A stretch of DNA of 64,000 nt from Vibrio rarus (GCF_024347075.1 NZ_AP024900.1:868001-932000), one strand, 5' to 3'. Positions 9,863-19,188 are shown, counted from the stretch's first letter. Program-made: numbers and translations. Notes: generated from the letters alone by a model not told the origin.

Positions 9863-11491
9863 ATGTATAAAAATAAGATCACCCAAGCTCTTATCCTTGG
9901 AGCGAGCCTAGCTGCAGCGACCACTTCTTTCACCACTTTTGCTGCGCATGTACCAGCAGGCACAGAGCTTGCACCTGTACAGGAATTGGTTCGTGGTAAT
10001 GGTACTGAGGTTGCTTCGATCGACCCACATAAAACGGAAGGTGTTCCTGAGTCTCACGTAATTCGTGACCTACTTGAAGGCCTAGTAAACCAAGACGCTG
10101 ATGGCAACACGATTCCTGGTGTCGCTGAATCTTGGGAAACCACAGACAACAAAACATTTATCTTTCACCTACGTAAAGAAGCCAAGTGGTCTAATGGCGA
10201 TCCGGTAACGGCAGATGATTTTGTATATAGCTTTAAGCGTGCCGTTGATCCAAACACAGCATCTCCGTACTCTTGGTACTTAGAGATGACCACAATGGTT
10301 AACGCAGCTGACATTATTGCTGGTAAGAAAGACAAAGACACTTTAGGTGTTAAAGCCATTGATGACCACACTCTGGAAATCCAACTAGAGCAAGCGGTGC
10401 CATACTTTGTGAAGATGATGGGCCACACAACAGTGAAGCCTGTACATCGTGCAACCATTGAAAAATGGGGCGACCAGTGGACTAAGCCTGAACACTTTGT
10501 TGGTAACGGCGCATTTGTATTAGACAAGTGGGTAGTGAACGAACGTATCGAGCTAGTACGCAATACCAAATACTGGGATAACGAGCATACGGTATTGAAC
10601 AAGGTGACTTTCCTTCCTGTGGAAAATCAGGTTTCTGAAATGAACCGCTTCTTGTCTGGTGAAATCCAAATCACCCAAGATTTACCTATTGAGCACTTTA
10701 AGCGTCTTAAGAAAGAGCACCCTGAATCTGTATCAGTAAAAGGCAACTTATGTTCTTACTACTACGGCTTTAATAATGCTAAAGCGCCATTTAATGATGT
10801 GCGTGTGCGTGAAGCGCTGTCTTACACCATTGACCGTGATGTCATCGCTAACTTGATTCTTGGTCAAGGCCAAAAACCGGCTTACTTCTTGACTCCTGAG
10901 ATCACAGCGGGCTTCCACCCAAATCTTCCTGCATACGGCAAAATGACGCAGAAAGAGCGTGTGGCTAAAGCACAGCAACTGCTTGCTGAAGCAGGCTTTG
11001 ATAAGAGCAACCCTCTGTCATTCACACTGCTTTACAACACGTCTGAGAACCACAAGAAAATTGCAACTGCCATTCAATCTATGTGGGCTCGTGGCCTAGG
11101 CGTTAAAGTGACGCTTGAAAACCAAGAGTGGAAAACCTATCTAGACACTCGTCGTCAAGGTAACTTTGATGTGACTCGTGCGGGTTGGTGTGGTGACTAC
11201 AATGAAGCATCTAGCTTCTTGTCACTAATGCAATCAAATAATAGCTCTAATGATCCTAAGTATCATAGCGAAACTTATGATGCGATCATGGCGCAAGCAA
11301 TGGCTGCAACAAACGATGCTGAACGTGAAGACTTGTACTCAAAAGCTGAGCAACAGCTTGCTAAAGATATGCCAATCGCGCCTATCTATCAGTATGTTAC
11401 TTCTCGCCTAGTGTCCGAAAAAGTGGGTGGCTACCCAAGCAACAACGCGGAAGACAAGCTTTACTCTAAAGATATGTACATCGTTAAGTAA
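9863..11491 (+). CDS. oppA: Periplasmic oligopeptide-binding protein OppA
   Basis: The substrate-binding component of the oligopeptide ABC transporter. It is 542 aa with a Sec signal peptide (basic start, hydrophobic core, likely cleavage after TTFA near residue 27). Family-5 binding-protein features follow, including GTEVASIDPHKTEGVPE, the PVTADDFVYSFKR segment and a C-terminal WCGDYNEASSFL region. It is expressed apart from the membrane genes through a terminator-like hairpin after its stop. Confidence 0.95.
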   Translation: MYKNKITQALILGASLAAATTSFTTFAAHVPAGTELAPVQELVRGNGTEVASIDPHKTEGVPESHVIRDLLEGLVNQDADGNTIPGVAESWETTDNKTFIFHLRKEAKWSNGDPVTADDFVYSFKRAVDPNTASPYSWYLEMTTMVNAADIIAGKKDKDTLGVKAIDDHTLEIQLEQAVPYFVKMMGHTTVKPVHRATIEKWGDQWTKPEHFVGNGAFVLDKWVVNERIELVRNTKYWDNEHTVLNKVTFLPVENQVSEMNRFLSGEIQITQDLPIEHFKRLKKEHPESVSVKGNLCSYYYGFNNAKAPFNDVRVREALSYTIDRDVIANLILGQGQKPAYFLTPEITAGFHPNLPAYGKMTQKERVAKAQQLLAEAGFDKSNPLSFTLLYNTSENHKKIATAIQSMWARGLGVKVTLENQEWKTYLDTRRQGNFDVTRAGWCGDYNEASSFLSLMQSNNSSNDPKYHSETYDAIMAQAMAATNDAEREDLYSKAEQQLAKDMPIAPIYQYVTSRLVSEKVGGYPSNNAEDKLYSKDMYIVK

Positions 11492-11520
11492 CCTCTGCTT
11501 AAAACAATAATAACTATGAA

Positions 11521-11558
11521 AGACACTGCATGTGGCAACACATGCAGCGTCTAATTTT
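11521..11558 (+). terminator. Intra-operon terminator / attenuator between oppA and oppB
   Basis: A 14-bp stem with one mismatch (11521-11534 with 11539-11552, loop GCAA) is followed by AATTTTTT. It falls between oppA and oppB with both genes co-directional. Partial read-through would give much more OppA than OppBCDF, as is typical for binding-protein operons. Confidence 0.85.
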
Positions 11559-11584
11559 TTGTCACAGACTGGATGGATGAGCTG

Positions 11585-12505
11585 ATGCTTAAATTCATTA
11601 TGAAACGGATATTTGAAGCAATCCCAACGTTGTTGGTATTGATCACCGTATCATTTTTTCTTATGCGCTTTGCGCCAGGTAACCCTTTTTCTAGTGAGCG
11701 CCCACTTCCACCGGAAGTAATGGCGAACATTAATGCTAAATATGGCTTAGATAAACCTGTACTGCAGCAGTACACCACGTATTTAACCAACATCTTGCAA
11801 GGTGATTTTGGTCCTTCATTTAAATACAAAGATTTTACCGTAAATGAGCTGGTATCTAATGCGCTACCGGTATCGGCAAAAGTCGGTTTTCTCGCCTTTA
11901 TTTTCACCGTTATTATGGGAGTCACCGTCGGCACCATTGCCGCGCTACGGCAAAATAGCGGACTCGACTATGGAATAATGGCCACCGCCATGCTCGGGGT
12001 GGTGATGCCATCCTTCGTGTTGGCACCCGTACTGATTTACTTGTTCTCGATTAATTTAGGTTGGTTGCCTGCGGGCGGCTGGAATGACGGTTCATTCAAA
12101 TATATGGCCCTACCTATCATTGGTATGTCTTTACTGTACGTTGCAACATTTGCCCGTATTACGCGTGGTTCAATGATTGAAACCTTGAACAGTAACTTTA
12201 TTCGCACCGCACGCGCTAAAGGTTTGAGCTACCGCTATATCATCTTAAAACATGCACTTAAGCCTGCATTGTTACCGGTTGTTTCTTATATGGGCCCTGC
12301 GTTTGTTGGCATCATTACCGGTTCGGTTGTTATTGAAACTATCTTTGGTCTTCCGGGCATAGGTAAGCTTTTCGTCAATGCTGCGTTTAACCGTGATTAC
12401 TCTTTGGTTATGGGTATCACCATCTTGATTGGATTTTTGTTCATTCTGTTTAACGCTGTGGTGGATATTTTACTTGCAGTTATCGATCCTAAGATCCGCT
12501 ATTAA
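11585..12505 (+). CDS. oppB: Oligopeptide ABC transporter permease OppB
   Basis: A 306-aa inner-membrane permease with about six helices and the binding-protein-dependent permease motif (EAA loop around RTARAKGLSYRYIILKHALKPA). The ATG at 11585 gives MLKFIMKRIFEAIPTLLVLI, matching the OppB N-terminus; a possible start four codons earlier is less likely. It pairs with OppC to form the translocation pore. Confidence 0.95.
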   Translation: MLKFIMKRIFEAIPTLLVLITVSFFLMRFAPGNPFSSERPLPPEVMANINAKYGLDKPVLQQYTTYLTNILQGDFGPSFKYKDFTVNELVSNALPVSAKVGFLAFIFTVIMGVTVGTIAALRQNSGLDYGIMATAMLGVVMPSFVLAPVLIYLFSINLGWLPAGGWNDGSFKYMALPIIGMSLLYVATFARITRGSMIETLNSNFIRTARAKGLSYRYIILKHALKPALLPVVSYMGPAFVGIITGSVVIETIFGLPGIGKLFVNAAFNRDYSLVMGITILIGFLFILFNAVVDILLAVIDPKIRY

Positions 12506-12519
12506 CAAGGAATAATAAG

Positions 12520-13422
12520 ATGTTGATTAAAAAAGAAAGCCTTGAAGCGATCGAAAAGATGTCAGAGAACCTTGAAATCGAAGGTCGCTCTTTATGGCAA
12601 GATGCTCGTGTGCGTTTTATGCGAAATAAAGCCGCCATGGTGAGCTTATGTATTTTGGTTTTGATTACCCTAGCGGTTATCTTTTTGCCCATGGTAGCGC
12701 AATATACTTACGACGAAACGGATTGGTATGCCATGCATGCTGCGCCTTCTATGGAGCACTTCTTTGGCACAGACAGCCTAGGTCGTGATTTATATGTACG
12801 TACTTTAGTCGGCGGGCGCATCTCACTGATGGTAGGTGTACTTGGCGCTTTGGTAGCGGTACTGATAGGCACCTTATATGGCGCAGCCTCAGGCTTTATC
12901 GGTGGTCGTACAGACCGCGTTATGATGCGTATTTTGGAAATCTTATACGCGGTACCATTCATGTTCCTAGTGATTGTACTCGTGACCTTTTTTGGCCGTA
13001 ATATCGTGCTTATCTTTGTGGCCATCGGTGCCATCGCATGGCTAGATATGGCGCGTATTGTGCGTGGTCAAACATTGAGTTTGCGCAGTAAAGAATTTAT
13101 TGAAGCGGCTCATGTTTGTGGTGTAAGTAAATGGAAAATCATTACTCGTCATATCGTACCTAATGTTCTAGGTATTGTAGCGGTTTACTCAACACTATTA
13201 GTGCCAAGTATGATTTTGACGGAATCTTTCTTATCTTTCCTTGGCTTAGGTGTTCAAGAGCCAATGACCAGTTGGGGGGCATTGTTACAAGAAGGTGCCA
13301 ACACAATGGAAGTCGCCATTTGGCAATTGCTGTTCCCAGCCGCATTCATGGTAGTTACTCTGTTCTGTTTTAACTACGTTGGCGATGGTCTTCGTGACGC
13401 GCTTGATCCTAAAGACAGATAA
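12520..13422 (+). CDS. oppC: Oligopeptide ABC transporter permease OppC
   Basis: A 300-aa second permease of the Opp system. It has the OppC N-terminal cytoplasmic stretch (GRSLWQDARVRFMRNKAAMVS), the HFFGTDSLGRDLYVR motif and an EAA loop (EAAHVCGVSKWKIITRHIVPN) that contacts the ATPases. It starts 14 bp after oppB with AAGGAATAA upstream. Confidence 0.95.
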   Translation: MLIKKESLEAIEKMSENLEIEGRSLWQDARVRFMRNKAAMVSLCILVLITLAVIFLPMVAQYTYDETDWYAMHAAPSMEHFFGTDSLGRDLYVRTLVGGRISLMVGVLGALVAVLIGTLYGAASGFIGGRTDRVMMRILEILYAVPFMFLVIVLVTFFGRNIVLIFVAIGAIAWLDMARIVRGQTLSLRSKEFIEAAHVCGVSKWKIITRHIVPNVLGIVAVYSTLLVPSMILTESFLSFLGLGVQEPMTSWGALLQEGANTMEVAIWQLLFPAAFMVVTLFCFNYVGDGLRDALDPKDR

Positions 13423-13442
13423 GAATAATAAGGAATAGGGTA

Positions 13443-14420
13443 ATGACGAATAAATTATTAGACGTAAAAGATCTGAGAGTAGAATTTACTACTCAAGACG
13501 GCATCGTAACTGCGGTAAATGATCTTAACTTTTCATTAGAGCCAGGGGAAACGTTGGGTATTGTTGGCGAATCCGGCTCGGGTAAGTCACAAACCGTATT
13601 TGCCATCATGGGTCTATTGGCGAAAAACGGCATTATTTCAGGCAGTGCTAAGTTTGAAGGTCGTGAGATTTTAAACTTGTCTGAAAAAGAGCTGAACAAG
13701 GTTCGCGCAGAACAAATTGCCATGATCTTCCAAGACCCAATGACCTCACTGAATCCTTATATGAAGGTGAGTGAACAGTTGATGGAAGTGCTTATGCTGC
13801 ATAAAGGCATGGGCCGTAAACAAGCCTTCGAAGAATCAGTACGCATGCTTGAAGCGGTGAAAATCCCAGAAGCTCGTAAGCGTATTACCATGTATCCGCA
13901 TGAGTTCTCAGGGGGGATGCGCCAGCGTGTGATGATTGCTATGGCGTTGCTATGTCGTCCTAAGTTGTTGATTGCCGATGAACCGACGACGGCGTTGGAT
14001 GTGACCGTTCAAGCGCAGATTATGGATCTTCTGAACGAGCTAAAATCGGAATTTGATACTTCAATCATCATGATCACCCATGATCTGGGTGTCGTGGCAG
14101 GATCCTGTGACAAAGTGCTGGTGATGTACGCAGGTCGCACCATGGAATATGGCACTGTGGATGAGATTTTCTATGAGCCAAGCCACCCATATGCAGAAGG
14201 ATTGTTAAAAGCGATTCCTCGTTTGGATACTGAAGGAGAAGTACTACCGACGATTCCGGGTAATCCACCTAACTTGTTAAGACTGCCTCCAGGCTGCCCT
14301 TATCAAGAGCGTTGTCATCGTGTGACAGAACGTTGCATGAGTGAAACTCCGATTTTGACGCCATTTGGTACTAATCGCCAACGCGCATGTTTTTCTGACC
14401 ACGAGGCTTGGACACGATGA
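13443..14420 (+). CDS. oppD: Oligopeptide ABC transporter ATPase OppD
   Basis: A 325-aa ABC ATPase with Walker A GESGSGKS, Q-loop IFQDPMTSLNP, signature FSGGMRQRV and Walker B LLIADEPTTALD. A C-terminal oligopeptide-transporter extension has cysteines (PPGCPYQERC) typical of the iron-sulfur-containing Opp/Dpp ATPases. It forms a heterodimer with OppF. Confidence 0.96.
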   Translation: MTNKLLDVKDLRVEFTTQDGIVTAVNDLNFSLEPGETLGIVGESGSGKSQTVFAIMGLLAKNGIISGSAKFEGREILNLSEKELNKVRAEQIAMIFQDPMTSLNPYMKVSEQLMEVLMLHKGMGRKQAFEESVRMLEAVKIPEARKRITMYPHEFSGGMRQRVMIAMALLCRPKLLIADEPTTALDVTVQAQIMDLLNELKSEFDTSIIMITHDLGVVAGSCDKVLVMYAGRTMEYGTVDEIFYEPSHPYAEGLLKAIPRLDTEGEVLPTIPGNPPNLLRLPPGCPYQERCHRVTERCMSETPILTPFGTNRQRACFSDHEAWTR

Positions 14421-15418
14421 ATGCACCACTAATTAATGATAAAAACCTAATGTTGGATGTGAAATCGTTAAAGGTTCACTTCCAAATTGCTTCGAAGTCG
14501 GCGTGGCCTTGGAGCAAACCAACACCTTTGAAGGCAGTAGACGGTGTTAATGTTCGCTTATTCGAAGGGGAAACTTTGGGCGTTGTAGGTGAGTCTGGTT
14601 GTGGTAAATCAACCTTTGCCCGCGCGATTGTTGGTCTTGTTGAAGCAACCGAAGGTGAAGTGGTTTGGCTAGGTCAAGACCTCACCAAAATGCGAGATGT
14701 ACAGCGCCGTGAAACGCGTAAAGACATCCAAATGATCTTTCAAGACCCTTTGGCTTCCCTTAACCCGCGCATGACGGTGGGTGATATTATTGCGGAACCT
14801 CTTCAGACGTTTTATCCAAAACTGAGTAAAGAAGAAGTAAGACAAGAAGTTAAAAAGATGATGGATAAGGTAGGCTTGCTACCTAACGTGATCAACCGTT
14901 ACCCACATGAGTTCTCTGGTGGTCAATGTCAGCGTATCGGTATTGCGCGCGCTCTGATTTTAAAACCTAAGATGATCATCTGTGATGAGCCAGTATCCGC
15001 TCTTGATGTATCGATTCAAGCTCAGGTAGTTAACCTTTTAAAAGAGCTGCAAAAAGAATTTGGTCTGAGCCTAGTATTTATTGCCCATGACCTTTCTGTG
15101 GTTAAGCACATCTCTGATCGCGTATTGGTGATGTACTTAGGTAATGCGGTTGAGCTGGGTGAATCCAAAGTGTTATTTGCCCAACCTAAGCATCCTTACA
15201 CACGCGCGTTGATGTCTGCGGTACCTATCCCAGATCCTAAGCTGGAAAGAGCCAAGAAAATTGAGATGCTTGAAGGGGACTTACCTTCGCCAATGAATCC
15301 ACCTTCTGGTTGTGTATTTAGAACACGTTGCCCTGTTGCCACAGAGCAATGTGCTAAAAATAAACCCGTCCTAGAAGGGGATGATACGCACGCGGTATCT
15401 TGTTTTCATTCTTACTAA
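14417..15418 (+). CDS. oppF: Oligopeptide ABC transporter ATPase OppF
   Basis: The partner ATPase, 333 aa, with Walker A GESGCGKS, signature FSGGQCQRI and Walker B MIICDEPVSALD. Like OppD it has the C-terminal cysteine motif (PPSGCVFRTRC). The ATG at 14417 overlaps the oppD stop by 4 bases (ATGA); a TTG three codons upstream is the alternative. It is the last gene of the opp operon. Confidence 0.96.
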   Translation: MNAPLINDKNLMLDVKSLKVHFQIASKSAWPWSKPTPLKAVDGVNVRLFEGETLGVVGESGCGKSTFARAIVGLVEATEGEVVWLGQDLTKMRDVQRRETRKDIQMIFQDPLASLNPRMTVGDIIAEPLQTFYPKLSKEEVRQEVKKMMDKVGLLPNVINRYPHEFSGGQCQRIGIARALILKPKMIICDEPVSALDVSIQAQVVNLLKELQKEFGLSLVFIAHDLSVVKHISDRVLVMYLGNAVELGESKVLFAQPKHPYTRALMSAVPIPDPKLERAKKIEMLEGDLPSPMNPPSGCVFRTRCPVATEQCAKNKPVLEGDDTHAVSCFHSY

Positions 15419-15442
15419 TTAAGTTTTAGCCTGTGACAGGCT

Positions 15443-15476
15443 CGGGCGTGTTGTGCAAACAACACGCCCTTTTTTT
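15443..15476 (+). terminator. Terminator of the opp operon
   Basis: A perfect 11-bp stem, GGGCGTGTTGT with ACAACACGCCC, carries a GCAA tetraloop and is followed by seven T. It lies between oppF and the converging gene. Confidence 0.95.
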
Positions 15477-15483
15477 GTATAGT

Positions 15484-16170
15484 TTAAAAATCGAAAGATA
15501 AACCAATTTCGGTCTTCACTGATTCCCCATCTAGTGTCAACGTAAATGAGGGTTTCCAACCTTTGATATTCAGTGTGACAACTAATTCGTGATAGGTGTA
15601 ATGACCAGTTGATGTTTTTGTATTCATAAAATGGCTTTTGATTTTTGAGCTGTCATGATTAAACATATAACTCAAGCCTAACCACTCGGTCGTATCATGG
15701 TGTATGCCAACCATCTTATCGACAGTATATTTTTCAAGATCCATTTCGATAGGTAAATTTTCATCTTGGCGGTTTGCTTTAGCATAGCCAATGTCGAAGT
15801 TTGTCATCCATATTAGCTCATTGGTTATGAAACCTGCGGAGAATAGCCCTATGCTAGGGTTAATGGTATCTGATAGGTAATTATTGCCTCCCAGACCTTT
15901 AATACTGATTTCATTATAAACCTCTCCAAGTATGAAGTTATAACCTACGCCAGTTTCCCAATAGCCTAATGTATCCATCTCACCAAATATTCGCCATGAG
16001 TCAGTAAGATCATAGGATGCATCAAGTGTCGTGTATGACTCACCATTATCATAAGAAAAGGATAGAGAAAGGGTATCATTGATAGTATCTAAGATACTGT
16101 CTGTTGCATGTGCAGGAGCTAAATTCACAACGATTATCAGTAAAGAAAGTAGCCAATACATTAGCGTCAT
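15484..16170 (-). CDS. Predicted outer-membrane / periplasmic protein, unknown function
   Basis: I do not recognise this protein. From the ATG at 16170 it is 228 aa, starting with a clean signal peptide (MTLMYWLLSLLIIVVNLAPAHA). An in-frame ATG at 16257 would add 29 hydrophobic residues and is less plausible. The mature part alternates polar and aromatic residues in short strands (SLSFSYDNGESYTTLDASY, TGVGYNF, GLSYMF) and ends LSFDF. That pattern is typical of a small outer-membrane beta-barrel whose last residue is Phe. The gene stands alone, converging on the opp operon. Confidence 0.6.
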   Translation of the reverse strand: MTLMYWLLSLLIIVVNLAPAHATDSILDTINDTLSLSFSYDNGESYTTLDASYDLTDSWRIFGEMDTLGYWETGVGYNFILGEVYNEISIKGLGGNNYLSDTINPSIGLFSAGFITNELIWMTNFDIGYAKANRQDENLPIEMDLEKYTVDKMVGIHHDTTEWLGLSYMFNHDSSKIKSHFMNTKTSTGHYTYHELVVTLNIKGWKPSFTLTLDGESVKTEIGLSFDF

Positions 16171-16257
16171 CTTTATACTTAAAAGTAATGGTAACAACGG
16201 CTTGTAATAGTTAATGGAAATTGAAGTGAGTATCACTATAAGGTATTTATTGTTCAT

Positions 16258-16586
16258 CAGTGATCATACCAAGTTAATTTGCAATGGTTTAACTTGGAGG
16301 GAATTTAACCTTGAGTATTTCATGTCTTCTCTTTATGCCTCTGAAAATAACAGTAGCCACAAGCTGACATCCATTTTCATTTTTAGGCTTTGGGAGGAAG
16401 TACTCAATAAGAGTGTTATCCCTATTTAAATTTTCGAAAGAAGCTTTATTGGACTTAGTAGTAAGTAATTGTTGGTGTTTTGTAGTGGCGTTAATATTTA
16501 AAGAATATCTCGTAGCACTAATGTAATTTGTGCTACGAGATATCAGTTGTACAGTGCAAATTTATTGCGCTCTTATTACTAAGTGA
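16258..16586. other. Intergenic region with two inverted repeats
   Basis: This gap between two leftward genes has no supported gene. CCAAGTTAA (16269-16277) and TTAACTTGG (16289-16297) form a perfect 9-bp dyad just upstream of the predicted barrel gene, so it could be an operator or a leftover insertion end. A second, longer inverted repeat at 16505-16543 is listed separately. Confidence 0.5.
16505..16543 (-). terminator. Perfect 14-bp inverted repeat, possible terminator
   Basis: ATATCTCGTAGCAC (16505-16518) pairs perfectly with 16530-16543 across an 11-nt loop. It lies 44 bp beyond the stop of the leftward secreted-protein gene. It lacks a strong T-run, so terminator is the likeliest but not a certain role. 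Confidence 0.5.
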
Positions 16587-17429
16587 TTAGTTTCGCGATT
16601 GTAGTTTGGATCTGACGGACTTAGCTTTAGTTTTTAGCTGAGATTTAGTCATCGTTTTTAGTGAAGCTTTTTTTATCGCTGCTTCTTTTCGTACAATGGT
16701 TTTATCGAAACGCTCACCGTCCATCTTTTGGCCTTTAATATGAATAGTTCCATCTGTGACAGTGACATCGGCAACACCACCATATTCATTACGTAGAGTT
16801 GCAGTACCTTCCCCTGTTTTTTGTACCTGCCAACCTTTTACATTCTCAGGCATCTTAATACCAGGATTCAAATCAGAGTCGTCAATATTTCCTTGGTCGT
16901 TACCTGGATTTTGGTCTTCTCCAGAATCAAAGCCGGGATTTGATGGTTCAATAGGGAGCTCTTTTCGTACGATGGTTTTATCGAAACGCTCACCGTCCAT
17001 CTTTTGGCCTTTAATATGAATAGTTCCATCTGTGACAGTGACATCGGCAACACCACCATATTCATTACGTAGAGTTGCAGTACCTTCCCCTGTTTTTTGT
17101 ACCTGCCAACCTTTTACATTCTCAGGCATCTCAATACCAGGATTCAAATCAGAGTCGTCTATGTTTCCTTGGTCGTTACCTGAATCTTGGTCGTCTCCAG
17201 GAAGAGTATCTTCAGGATCAAGCTGAGGGGGATTCTCACTTGAGCTTGAATCTGAAGAGCTAGCAACAAGTGCGACAGCTGCTGCAACAACACCAGCCCA
17301 AGCACCTGCTGCATAATAGTTAATTTCATCGTCATTGGTTTCTGATGCAAAATCGTCATTGGTCTCTGATGCAAAAGAGGGTGCAGATAGTGATATTGCG
17401 ACAAACGAGGCGATAATCGTTTTTTTCAT
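16587..17429 (-). CDS. Secreted repeat protein, unknown function
   Basis: I do not recognise this 280-aa protein. It has a signal peptide (MKKTIIASFVAISLSAPSFA), a duplicated FASETNDD motif, a short hydrophobic Ala/Val stretch, and a Ser- and Asp/Asn-rich linker. Two nearly identical repeats of about 75-90 aa follow, each containing PENVKGWQVQKTGEGTATLR and ending in DKTIVRKE. The C-terminus is strongly basic (KSQLKTKAKSVRSKLQ). The hydrophobic patch after the acidic N-terminus resembles a short membrane or glycine-zipper-like segment. Function is unknown. Confidence 0.65.
   Translation of the reverse strand: MKKTIIASFVAISLSAPSFASETNDDFASETNDDEINYYAAGAWAGVVAAAVALVASSSDSSSSENPPQLDPEDTLPGDDQDSGNDQGNIDDSDLNPGIEMPENVKGWQVQKTGEGTATLRNEYGGVADVTVTDGTIHIKGQKMDGERFDKTIVRKELPIEPSNPGFDSGEDQNPGNDQGNIDDSDLNPGIKMPENVKGWQVQKTGEGTATLRNEYGGVADVTVTDGTIHIKGQKMDGERFDKTIVRKEAAIKKASLKTMTKSQLKTKAKSVRSKLQSRN
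16684..17200 (-). repeat. In-frame 276-bp tandem duplication
   Basis: About 240 bp starting at 16684 recurs starting at 16960 with only a handful of mismatches. The offset is 276 bp, exactly 92 codons. The near-identity at silent sites shows a recent duplication or gene conversion within the secreted-protein gene. Confidence 0.9.
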
Positions 17430-17725
17430 TGTATAGTGTCCACAGTATTAGATATAAAAATTTAAAGTGCACCCAATCCTTGATACATAGCACTTGGTTA
17501 CTTGCTGAGTAGGCTTCTCAAGTGGAGTAATCATAATTTTTAAACGATTTACAGGCTAGGAAACTCAAGATTTACCGATTGGAAAGGGCTAAATCTCAAC
17601 CATCTTATGAGGTGGATTTGTTTACTTTTAAAGAAAATAACAACAATATCTAATTGAATTATTAGTGTTTTTATAATGTATGAATCGTTCTACACTGTAA
17701 GTAGTTTTATGGCGTGGGGCAGGTA
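17430..17725. other. Divergent intergenic region
   Basis: An AT-rich region between the leftward repeat-protein gene and the rightward LysR-type fragment. It should hold two divergent promoters. No specific operator was recognised. Confidence 0.4.
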
Positions 17726-18184
17726 ATGAATCGAAATTTGGATATTCACAATATCTTAGTATTAAAAAAAATGTATGAGCTGAGAAATGTAAAACTGGTG
17801 GCTGAATCTCTGGGGAAAACATCGGGTGCGATCAGCAAAAATTTAAGTAAGTTAAAGATACAGCTGGATGATCCATTGTTTGTTCAAACTAGAGTTGGGT
17901 TTGAGCCGACAGCATTTGTAGAAGCTAATATGGATAATTTCGAGAAAATTCTGACTTATACAGAGGCTATCAAACATCAAGATTTCTCGCCTGTTAATTT
18001 AACTAGCACCATTACCCTATATGCCAACACTTTATTTTGGCATCGTTATGGTAACGATCTTTATCTCGCTTTAATAAAAGATGCGCCGAATGCTAAATTT
18101 TCGTTTCGTCAGTGGGGAATTGATTCAAGAGAACGTATGGTGGGAGGTGAAAAATTAATTGCGATTACTATAATATGTATTTAG
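17726..18184 (+). pseudogene. Truncated LysR-type transcriptional regulator
   Basis: The first ~60 residues form a LysR-type winged helix-turn-helix (LVAESLGKTSGAISKNLSKLKIQLDDPLFVQTRVGFEPT), followed by the beginning of a ligand-binding domain. The frame closes after 152 aa, whereas full regulators are about 300 aa. Directly after the stop, another frame reads NCDYYNMYLGLQ and runs about 25 codons more. That fits a frameshift near 18,150 followed by loss of the remainder. A DNA-binding fragment could still be made, but regulation by ligand is lost. Confidence 0.7.
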
Positions 18185-18473
18185 GTTTACAAGCGAGGAA
18201 ACCTAAGATTTCCATTAAGGAAACTAGTACAGATGATTTTATATAACAATAACTCATTTAAAAGATCATTGTTGTTATAGCACTTCACATGTGTCGTTTG
18301 TGACTTGGATAATAATTTATTAATTTAATACGTAATATCGCTTATTCCATAAAAGCTAACCTCTTAATGTAATCTAAATACATACCTAGTAAGCATCTAC
18401 AAAATAAAATATTAAAAATGAAATGTAGATAGTTTTGAATACGGTTTCTATTAGTTGAAATCCAAGAGGTGTT
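18185..18473. other. Intergenic region after the broken regulator
   Basis: This contains the short out-of-frame tail of the LysR-type remnant up to about 18,245, then AT-rich sequence leading to the lipoprotein gene. Nothing else can be supported. Confidence 0.4.
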
Positions 18474-18746
18474 ATGATGAAAAATATTATTTTGTTATCT
18501 TTATCCACTGTACTGTTTGGATGTGCTATGAACTCGCCAAGCTCTATTGAAGAAGAGAAAACGGTTCGTTTGTGTCAGCAATTTCATCAACAACTAGGGG
18601 CACACTCACAGCATGAGTTGTCAATGGAATTGACGAATCGAGGTGTTAACCCTGACGGCCTAGCTTGTGTTGATGCGGCTAATAAAGCGTTAAAATATGA
18701 TGAAAGGCATGATGACACTTTGTTAGTATGGTCTGAGAGTGATTAA
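18474..18746 (+). CDS. Small predicted lipoprotein, unknown function
   Basis: A 90-aa protein with a type II signal peptide and lipobox LFGC (Cys at about residue 17), preceded by AAGAGGTG as ribosome-binding site. Either of two adjacent ATG codons may be used. The mature part is polar with one further pair of cysteines. The family is not recognised. It stands alone between two broken regulators. Confidence 0.7.
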   Translation: MMKNIILLSLSTVLFGCAMNSPSSIEEEKTVRLCQQFHQQLGAHSQHELSMELTNRGVNPDGLACVDAANKALKYDERHDDTLLVWSESD

Positions 18747-19026
18747 TAGGGTCAATATTAGATCCTAGCTAAGCTTGATAAAATACTTGCTGACGGTAAT
18801 TTGAAGCGGCTAGCTTGATGAGTCGCTTTTAGTCGTGTCCATCATCAAATATCTAATATTTTGGCGATAATATTAGATATTAATACTCACAACGCAGACA
18901 GAAGCTCCCGTGTTTACTTAATTTTCAATTATTAATGGGAGGATTACCAGTCAACCATACCTGAGATGATTCATATTATTACTAATCTAGCAAAACCTGT
19001 AGCTCATGTATGTCCAGAAGTGAGTT
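18747..19026. other. Degenerate intergenic region
   Basis: No intact gene is visible. It lies directly upstream of an AraC-type C-terminal remnant and may include its decayed upstream part. Confidence 0.4.
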
Positions 19027-19188
19027 AATGACCACTTTGAAAAAATAGCTTATCACTTACACTCTAGTGACGAGTCTATCACCCAGATTGCAAATCGTTT
19101 TGGTTACTCTGACTCGGCGCACTTTTCACGTTCATTCAAACGTATCTTCAATCAATCACCTTCGACTTATCGTAAACAATCTAGATAA
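19027..19188 (+). pseudogene. AraC-family regulator, C-terminal remnant
   Basis: A 53-codon open stretch follows an in-frame stop and encodes the second helix-turn-helix of an AraC/XylS regulator (SITQIANRFGYSDSAHFSRS, FKRIFNQSPSTYRK), including the family's closing motif. The ligand-binding domain and first helix-turn-helix are absent, and no start codon with a ribosome-binding site is seen. It lies 175 bp upstream of the porin-amidohydrolase genes, which it may once have regulated. Confidence 0.8.
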
